A DNA stretch of 64,000 nucleotides, from contig CM076990.1 of the NCBI GenBank assembly GCA_039090855.1, forward strand, positions 199,397,232 through 199,461,231, in the 5' to 3' direction. Numbering within the stretch: the stretch's first letter is position 1; each line of letters begins with the position of its first letter. The notes beneath the pieces were generated by a model. It did no database searches, was not told where the DNA came from, and was given only the letters and a program-made list of their open reading frames with translations. The stretch is from Macrothele yani (taxonomy: Eukaryota > Arthropoda > Arachnida > Araneae > Macrothelidae). Of the stretch, positions 56,292 through 64,000 are shown in pieces. The translations under genes and the position numbers were made by a program.

Positions 56292-57561
56292 CAAAGGATG
56301 AGTCGAAAGTTACGCAATATTTGCATAAACGCATGTGCTGCCGCGGGTATGTCACGTGTTTAAATTGGTTCAAGCGTGCACTACAGCCAGTCGAAAGGGA
56401 TATAAAGTGGTAGTCGTTGCTGTGAAGAGCATTGCATGTCATCGTTCAGTCTGCGGTTGGGTGGAACACCTAAAAGATGAACAGCTACAACCGGCTAATT
56501 AGGGAACTTTTACCTTACAAGTTTGAACTCGGCCATAACGCTGCTAAAGCAACACCAAACATTTGTCATGAGAAAAGGGGAGGTTCCGTGGACCACAGCA
56601 CCGCAACGTGACGGTTCAAGAAATTTCGCTCAGGTGACAGAAACCTCGACAATCAGCCAAGGTCAGGTAGGCCGCGAACCGTGGATTCGGAGGCCGTGCG
56701 CCAAACCGTAGAGGCAAATCCGACAACCAGTACTCGAAGATTATCAGGTGAGCTGGGCATGTCACAGACCCCCGTGGTTCATCACCTTCAGGACCTCGGC
56801 AAGGTCTACATGAACTGACGCCAGCTGAAGCAACCCGCCAAGTGGAAGTGTGCACGAAACTCCTAGAAAACCCGCGCGACGTACGTTTCATCAGGAGAAT
56901 TGTTACGTGCGATGAAAAGTGGGTCTGTTTCCATAATCTTAACACACAACGGCAGGGATTTATCCCAGGCCAGCTTCCAGAACCTGTTGCCAAACGTGGG
57001 TGCTTTGAGTACAAGGTGATGCTCTGTGTCTGGTGGAATTTCGAGGGGATTATCCATTACGAATTTATTCCAGACGGTCGGACCATCAACGCCAACCTCT
57101 ACTCTGAACAGCTGGAGCGAATGTATGACGTTTTGGAAGAGAAGTACCCGGCACTAGTGAACAGAAAGCACGCTCTCCTACAGCAGGACAACGCTCGGCC
57201 TCATACCGCGCGAAAGACCAGGGCAAAACTTCAGAAACTTGAGGGCATCGAACTGATGCCACATCGAGCATATAGTCCGGACCTTGCCCCGTCAGATTAT
57301 TACTTGTTCAGGTCCATGGCCCACTTCCTTCGTGGGCGGCACTTCAACAGCCAGGAGGAGGTGGCAGCAGGGGCGAAGGAGTCCGTCGCCTCGAAGGACA
57401 AGAACTGGTACCGCCACAGAATTGAAGAACTGGCAGACAGATGGCTAAAAACGGTGCAACATGATGGCCCATACTTTCAAAGCTAATCAGCTTTCGTCGT
57501 AAAGGTACGTATGAAGATATAAAGTGATCCAAATATTGCAAAACTTTCGACTCACCCTGTG
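56292..57561 (+). mobile_element. Mariner-like element
   Basis: TIRs caaaggatgagtcgaaagttacgcaatatttg (left) and its near complement at the right (caaatattgcaaaactttcgactcaccctgtg), with TA at 56290-56291 and 57562-57563. One transposase reads on the + strand. Confidence 0.95.
56478..57486 (+). pseudogene. Mariner transposase, C-terminal two thirds open
   Basis: The N-terminal DNA-binding part (56478-56820) is broken by shifts and an in-frame TGA near 56816; RSGRPRTVDSEAVRQTVEANP is readable as the GRPR-type linker. 56842-57486 is open for 214 codons: VTCDEKWVCFHN (first Asp), LLQQDNARPHTARKT (second Asp) and YSPDLAPSDYYLF (third Asp). I count 35 residues between the last two, one more than the usual DD34D. 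It ends at TVQHDGPYFQS. The intact core suggests moderate age. Confidence 0.93.
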
Positions 57562-60261
57562 TATCACAAAATGACCGAGACCAAAATTGTTGATTAATTA
57601 TTTTTATTTCCTTTATGATTTTTCATCATATTTAGTTCCAATGTTTTAGCCTATACAGAAAGAAGCATGCTTTGCTCTATGTAACTGAACTTACTGCATT
57701 GTTGGAATTGGTTTATTACAACTTTCACGCAAAGTTAAACGTTTAAAAACCATATTTTTTACAGCAGCTGATGCTTCTAAAGTATACTTCCTCGACTTAT
57801 TGAATCTGGTTTCAAACATTTGAATCCACAGACAAATCAAATGATGGTAATCAACGAGTGTTGTATTTCAATCCTGTAGTTCTATGAATATTTCAATGAA
57901 GGTTCAACGAATAATTCAAAACATTCTTGCAAGGAATCTTATGCATCATCGCAAGATAAAATAAAATCCAAATGCTGTGGAAGATAAACCTTTTGCTAGA
58001 CCAGAAAATGTAGTCCTTTCTTTGGTATTTGTTTTAAAATTCTCAGAACAACCAACAAAAATGTTAGTGCAAAACCAAATAATCTTTCCACAGTGCTATC
58101 ACAGAATGTAAACCAGATGCTTACAGGTAACAAGTACTCAACCAATTTTAAGGATTTCAGAGTTCAAGACTTCCAGCATGTGCTAGTTCTCTCTGACATT
58201 TTTGAGAGCTATGATACATATTTCTTAATTTGCCCATGATGATTGATTCCTGATATGAGACCGATCAAAACAGGGGTTAAAAACATTTCTTCGAAACTCA
58301 AGAAGCCTATATGCGGAAAAGTGTTGTATGGTAGTGTTTATTCACCCTAAACATTTTAAGTTCGATAGCACAATATTTTCCTGTGCCACAACTGCTTTAA
58401 AAATTGGCTAAATCTTCCAAAAATACCTTTTTTTTAAATTTTAAGAGATAACATTTATCAAAATAAAATAAAATGACTTTACATATAAAATGTGCGTGTA
58501 AAAAGCTTGATTAATAATAAATATTAAGAAACAACAATTTAAAAATTATATGAGTCTTTAAAAAGTCTACTATTCCTTTTTTTTTTTCAAATTTGGGCAA
58601 TCTTTGAATGGATAAAATCTGGGTTCTGGTAAGTCCATCTGTAGTGACTGGGGCACAAACTATTGCATAAGCTTGTGTCACAAGTTTAACATGCCATTCA
58701 ACAGCTTGAGAACGACATTTTTTCTAGTTTTAGGCATACTGAAGGAAATCAATCTTGATATATGACACAAACAAAATAATTTACGTGATCCTAACTTTGC
58801 TTTAGACCTTTCCAGACGAGTGAAAGTTCACAAATTAAAGTGTAAGTGCAAGTCTACAAGGTCAAAGATGGGGAGAGCAAAACACCAGCAGGAAGTAGCA
58901 GTTCCAGCGCAGCATGGAACTGACTCAGGTGATCTCTGTGGCGTACAGCTTGCACCTATGTTACAAACTTCACGTGCGTTGTTGTGGCACCGGAAAATAT
59001 ACAGTCCAATTTCTTTGAAATTTTACCCTTCCTTTTTATTCACAGTAAACCACTTTTCCGCACATAGTAGTCTTATTAAATTTCAAAAGTGTTTTTTTCA
59101 GTCCACCCTACTGACCATGTCTTCAGCACTAATCTCTAGATTCTGATTCAAAGAATGCCATACCATGACACTCAAAAACTTATTACGTGTCAATTTACAA
59201 AGTCTACACTTCTTCCTAAGTATTACAGAAGCACCCTCACAAATCACAGAAATCAAATTCATTCGAACATCACTACTGCCAATGCATTTCAGTTCACCCA
59301 CAAGGTAGCTTAAAACACCAGTTGCGTTTGAATCATTCAATTTTAAATCTCAAAATAAGTTTAATGATTTTTTTATGGCTGAAACTGTGAGGTAATGTCT
59401 AAAATGAAACACACATTATTGCTTAATGAGATTGGTTCATAGAAAATGAGAGCAAATTTTTAGAAATATGTATGATGGACAATATTAGTCATTGAAACAC
59501 TAGAGTGCACAATTTCCCCCATATCTATCCCATTAACTACTTGAGCACATGTTTCCTTTTCAACCTCATAAAAAGTCTATTTAACTAAATTACATGTTGT
59601 CTTTAAAATTTACTTGGTTATGGCTGGGTTTTTTTATAAACGTAACAGTAGACTGATTTATTCTTTTCTTTGACATTTTATCTTTTCCGTAAGTTGGTAA
59701 CGTAGAAGTTCTATATTCAATTATATTTTTTCTTTTCCCTCAGAGATTTGTCTTTGAAATTTTGATTTACCATGTGGGCTAATATTAATGGTAGCCCAAT
59801 CACTGTTCGTGTAAAAGCCTCATGCTTGCTCAGGCCCCAAAATAAGGCTCTGCAGACTCACACCATACACATCCCACAACTTTTCATTTTTAAATAACCC
59901 AACAGGATTTTTATGTGAAAACTATTTATATGCCTTATTACACTGTCCAACCAAAAGGTAAATTTTTGGATAAATCACTATCTCCTATCTTGGACTAAAC
60001 AAACAAAGGACGTTATATGAATTCTGTTATGACGATCGGTGACAGAGGGCGATTGGGGGTAGGTACTTTCCAATATTTCACCATGCTAATATCCCCCTCC
60101 CCCAACTTCCTTCCCTATTAACCTTGGCGAAGTTAATTCCTTAATTTCATTGAACTGTTAGGCATCAGTCTAATCTCCATACAATTAACCAACTAGAGAG
60201 AGAATTTTTGACATGATTTCTGCATGGGATGAAACGAAAGGTGAAAAAAATAATAAATTTC
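57562..60261. other. Intron 4: 2.7 kb without a recognisable feature
   Basis: AT-rich. The frame at 58820-59146 begins with Lys/Arg-rich low-complexity sequence and has no domain I know. I looked here for the protease Ser exon (a GDSGGP-coding block) on the + strand and saw none. Confidence 0.5.
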
Positions 60262-60297
60262 AGATCATCGTCAACCATTATTAATTCACTGCTGGAT
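60262..60297 (-). mobile_element. 5'-truncated RTE 3' end
   Basis: atcatcgtcaaccattatta and attcactgctgga match the 3' terminus of the RTE at 36182-36225, including the tail. Only about 35 bp survive. Confidence 0.7.
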
Positions 60298-60767
60298 TAA
60301 AAATGAAATCCGCATCATCATTATATCCGAACTTTACATGCTAGTGATGCACCAAGTTCGACCCACGAAATCTGCACGATGCTGCTATGGAGGCTCACTA
60401 AAGACTAGGTACATTTTTACAAGGACACAGTTTGGGGTCAATGGGAAAAAAATTCATAACGATTTATCAAAAACCTATGGGGATTGTGCCTGTTTACACG
60501 ACATCCGGATGTACAAATTCAGAGAACAGCAGAGCTTTGGAGACCTCCCTCATACAGAAAGAGCCAAATGGCCATGGAAGAGACAACCTCTGCCACTGTT
60601 TGTGAACTCACTGAGAAAACCCCACATATCACCATTTGAGTAACAAGTTTAAATGCTTGTGGAGAGATTGGAAATGTGAAAACAATTATTCATCAACATT
60701 TAGAATTTCACAAGATCTGTGTCAAATGGGCAATCCACAGACAGACATACAGCAAAAATAGGCTAGA

Positions 60768-61345
60768 GCCAACTCATGTTAGGACATGCTGGCAATGTTT
60801 TAACCTAGAGCCCCTAAACAATTAACAGACACTGCCACAGGCAAAGAACCACAGTTTTACTACTACTAGAAAAATCAACAACACTGTGAATCCCCCCCCC
60901 CCAGAGTGGTAAATGTGGACAATTTACCTGACAAAATAACTATACTTGGCCAATAGTACATCAACACAGCTTTACCAAACTTGGTTAAGGACCCCATACC
61001 AGAATCCCTAGGCTAGAGTCAACTCATGTTTGAACCTAGAGCCCCTAAACAGTTAACAGACACTGCCACAAGTGAAAAGCCATGGTTTTACTACTACAAA
61101 ACTCCTAGAAAAATCAACAACACTGTTTCGGTTGCAGAAAATGAACCACATACTCCCTCCCCCTCCCCTCCCCCAACACTTTCATTCAAGAAAAAAAATG
61201 TTTTTTTTTTTTGTTTTTTTTTCCCCGATTCCCCAAGAGTGGTAACTGTGGACAATTTACCTGAAAAAATAACTACACTTGGGCAATAGCACATCAAGAC
61301 TGCTTTATCAAAACTGGTTAAGGAAGCCATACCAGAATCGCGGTT
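60768..61345 (+). repeat. Tandem duplication within the mariner remnant
   Basis: 60768-61010 and 61011-61345 are copies sharing ggctagag, caactcatgtt, cctagagcccctaaac, ttaacagacactgccaca, gtggacaatttacctga and ggttaagga. The second copy has an extra 80-bp C- and T-rich insert (61150-61230). Confidence 0.85.
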
Positions 61346-62460
61346 ACAGATGATGCACGTCACAATATTATTTTGGTCCTGCAGACAAAAACGATATTTC
61401 AGTTTGAAACCCTATTTAATTCTCTCTTGCAGACTCCCCATAATGGAGGCAGGTTTTCCATCCTTCTAAACTTTATAAAAACAGAAGTTAGACATAATGA
61501 TGAATTCTCCCTCTCGCAACGTTTCCTAAGCCCTGTACCAGGGGCGGCGGAAAGTGAAGTTCTTTGACCGGGTCCGATATTTCGTATCGTGGTGCACCCT
61601 CCCTTCCCACATCCCGGAACAAACAGAAGAAAAACAATCCCTAAGGAGCTTTGTTAGGGATTAGGGTCACCTGACCACTTACCTAGAAGAACTTTCTAAG
61701 GCACATCACAACAAAAAATCTCACATATGCCAAATAAAAAATAAATAAAAATCTTGGCTAAAATTATTGACCGGGCCCAGGCCCTGGCGGTTCCGCCACC
61801 ACTGCCCCCGTACGGTTGTTAAACATAATTTTATTACATAAATGTTTTTATTTAAGATTGAAAATGGAGGAAAATTTTCTGAAAACAGAAGTTGGACGGA
61901 GTGAAAATTTCTCCCGTGATCGTAAAATGCTGGCAAGAATGTTTGACAATTGAAGCTTTTAAAGGCAGCGAAGATATCTCCCGTAATCGTTTTCTTTTTA
62001 TCGTGAGTTTTTCCTTCACTGTATTATTGTTTAAACTTCATTTAATTATGTTTGTAATTTATTACATGTTTTAACTTCATTTATTTATATTGTTTAAACT
62101 TTATTTAATTACATGTTTGCAATTAAGATCGAAAATTGAGAAAATGTTTCCAAAAACGGAAGTAGTGAAAACTTCTTCCATAATTCACTATTTTATTTTT
62201 CTAGGAATATTCCCTCTGTCATGTACTGTTGTTAAATATTGTTTAAAAACCTTAAATATTGTTTCTAGAAATATTATCTGTGTTCAGTACTGTTAAATAT
62301 TGTTTTATTCAGTAAATCTTTGTGTTTCAACTTGAAAATGGAGGCACAATTGGCTGAGACTGCAGACTGTTCTTGATCCTAGTCATCATTGCAATTGCTG
62401 TAGTACCTAGACCAGGCCTTTTTCTTTTTTTAGAAATAAATAAAAGGTGATCAGTTTCTT
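61346..62460. other. Intron 4: AT-rich, diffuse repeats
   Basis: No gene. Related phrases recur: gaaaatggaggaaaattttctgaaaac (61859), gaaaattgagaaaatgtttccaaaaac (62130), aaaatggaggcaggttttccatcc-like (61443), and ttaaatattgttt several times (62230-62310). They suggest a decayed repeat of roughly 200-270 bp. Confidence 0.45.
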
Positions 62461-62935
62461 CTGCCCCCCCCAATTGGGGCAGATTTTTATTATTTTTCAC
62501 ATTTAGTAGTTATCTTGCCCAGTGACCATCTGCAGATTATTTTGTGGCACTATGTTATCTGTCACAGACTGATCAGGAACTTCCTGCTATGGGGGTTAAG
62601 GACATGGAGGAGCAGCATTCAACAACATGCTTTTCAAGGATTCTCCTTCATGACAATGCCAGTGATCACAAAACAAAGCAAGTTATGGCCTACATACAGT
62701 GCGAAAAAGTGAAACAGCTATCCAAATACTGCATATTACCCTGATCTTGCACCATGAAGTACTTGACTGTTTCCAAAAAATTAAAAAAAGGACCTTGCCG
62801 AGTGGCATTTTTTCTAAGGGTGCAAAATCTTGCAAAGTGCATTAAATTTAGAGCTATGGATTACCAACAGAAGTACCACCAAGCTTTCCAGAATGTATTT
62901 AGACATCTGCAACTTTTTGAAGGATTTCACTGAGG

Positions 62936-63484
62936 TAAGCGCAATAGTTTTTGCTCTGCCAAAGCATGTCAAGAACTTTTGGAAAGACTTACATAAATTA
63001 TAATAAGTTTGTTTGGCTTATAGTGAATTCTTACAACAATTTTTGTTTTGTAATGTTAGATTAACTACGAGTGCTGGTTTTTTTTTTTTTGTCTTCTACA
63101 TGAGGGTGATGTTAGATGAAATGATAGAGCAATCTTGCTTGCACTTCATTTGCATGTAGACATCAGGGGCAAATATTCAGGGTGTACTAGGTGTGAGGTG
63201 AACACCCACACAGTCATAATTTATTTAACCTATACTATTGACATTACGGTTTAGGATTTATTTCTAATAAAACTTGCCAGAGTTTGTCCTAAGGCTTCAA
63301 GTGGTGGCTAAAATTAATTTCTCCGCACAATATTTTCATTAAGAGAAGGTTTGTTCATTAAGCATAAAATCACATTTGAGCTAAAATCCTCGAGTGTGCG
63401 GTTTCTTGATGGGACATCAGATGGTTTTCAAGCAAATGTGATACAAACACTCCCTAGATGGCGATGCAAGTCACATTTTTATTT
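62936..63484. other. Intron 4: no feature
   Basis: AT-rich sequence without recognisable coding or repeat structure up to the SINE target site. Confidence 0.5.
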
Positions 63485-63495
63485 CCCTGTGGTTT

Positions 63496-63720
63496 TTTTT
63501 TTTTTTTTTGGTTGGAGGTTTAACGACCACCGTGAGCAACTCAATGGGCTATAAGCAGCCGCCCGTCCCTAATTTATTAGGGTCACTGGTTCCAGGGAAG
63601 GGATAGAGCCAGTGCCGTAAGACAAACACAACATCCATGCCTCACCGGGATTCGAACCCGGACCCCTTCTGGACGAATGATCAGAGGCCATCGCTAAGAC
63701 CACTGCGCCACCGGGGCGGC
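63496..63720 (-). mobile_element. tRNA-derived SINE, inverted, perfect 11-bp TSD
   Basis: A near-consensus copy: T run, GGAGGTTTAACGACCACCGTGAGCAAC, body, GGGATTCGAACCC B box, CACCGGGGCGGC end. CCCTGTGGTTT duplicates at 63485-63495 and 63721-63731. Exact duplication and low divergence indicate a young insertion. Confidence 0.97.
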
Positions 63721-63800
63721 CCCTGTGGTTTCAAACATTACAACTGATCTCTCAGGGTGTGCTAGCCAAATAGAGCACCACTTGTAATCCCATGGAGCTT

Positions 63801-64000
63801 CTTTTTTTTTTTGATTGGAGGTTTAACGACCACCGTGAGCAACTCAATGGGCCATAAGCAGTCGCCCGTCCCTAATTTAGGGTCACTGGTTCCAGGGAAG
63901 GGAGAGAGCCAGTGCCGTCAGACAAACACAACATCCATGCCTGACCGGGATTCGAACCCGGACCCTTTACGGACGAATGATCAGAGGCCAGCGCCTTAGA
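63801..64000 (-). mobile_element. tRNA-derived SINE, inverted, cut by window edge
   Basis: A T run, TTGATTGGAGGTTTAACGACCACCGTGAGCAAC, the body and the B box are present. The tRNA 5' end continues beyond 64000. About 80 bp from the preceding copy, in the same orientation. Confidence 0.95.

Larger units (their letters stand above)
60338..62935 (+). pseudogene. Mariner transposase, scattered remnant
   Basis: The N-terminal part (60440-60830) has KKIHNDLSKTYGDCACLHD and, in broken frames, IHQHLEFHKICVKWA. The middle (60770-61345) is a tandem duplication in which TATSEKPWFYYYKTPRKIN-type code (first-Asp region) appears. About 1.1 kb of unrelated AT-rich DNA intervenes (61346-62460). The C-terminal part (62620-62930) has LLHDNASDHKTKQVMAYIQ with the second Asp. 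The end of the element is not determined. Confidence 0.65.

Noticed and set aside
58900..58960. Protease Ser exon near a TDSGDLCG reading
   Set aside because: No Gly-Asp-Ser-Gly-Gly-Pro order, no flanking conserved blocks, and no acceptor in the right phase.

Overview
This is a eukaryotic, repeat-dense window that I read as lying almost entirely inside one gene. Four short exons on the + strand (777-894, 11250-11481, 22952-23241, 55442-55609) chain together by reading phase and, from my memory of the family, match horseshoe-crab clotting factor C: the last Sushi domain in two exons, then the exons carrying the catalytic His and Asp of the chymotrypsin-like protease. The Ser exon and the upstream domains are not in the window. 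This points to a chelicerate (arachnid or horseshoe-crab relative); I cannot name the species. The second exon has a one-base reading-frame break at a run of four C, either a sequencing/assembly error or a real lesion.

Layout. 1-894: a 108-bp satellite whose unit contains a copy of the splice acceptor and start of the first exon, then the exon. 0.9-11.2 kb: intron 1, with broken mariner-like transposases, tRNA-derived SINEs and a candidate MITE. 11.2-22.9 kb: second exon and intron 2, with a fold-back Tc1, a broken Tc1, a LINE tail, two mariners (one with an inverted duplication reaching into flanking DNA), and a Tc1 carrying a hairpin element. 23-55.4 kb: the protease His exon and a 32-kb intron with stacked insertions: Tc1 elements; an unfamiliar TIR transposon near 26.9-32.5 kb split by a Tc1-like element with an intact 340-codon transposase; a Tc1 inside another Tc1 (32.7-35.1 kb); and a Tc1 at 35,090-50,795 split by an RTE-like retrotransposon and a 10.8-kb fold-back element. 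55.4-64 kb: the protease Asp exon, then intron with two more mariners and SINEs.

The most unusual object is the fold-back at 39,376-50,136. It has 3.3-kb inverted arms, starts AG and ends CT, is flanked by a perfect 6-bp duplication (TATGTA), and contains a second, inner palindrome carrying two divergent copies of an unrecognised protein of about 150 residues. End structure and duplication length resemble Polinton/Maverick elements, but no Polinton core gene is visible. Three independent fold-backs (11.5, 16.9 and 39.4 kb) lie in introns of one immune-type gene, so its pre-mRNA could form long hairpins; that is inference.
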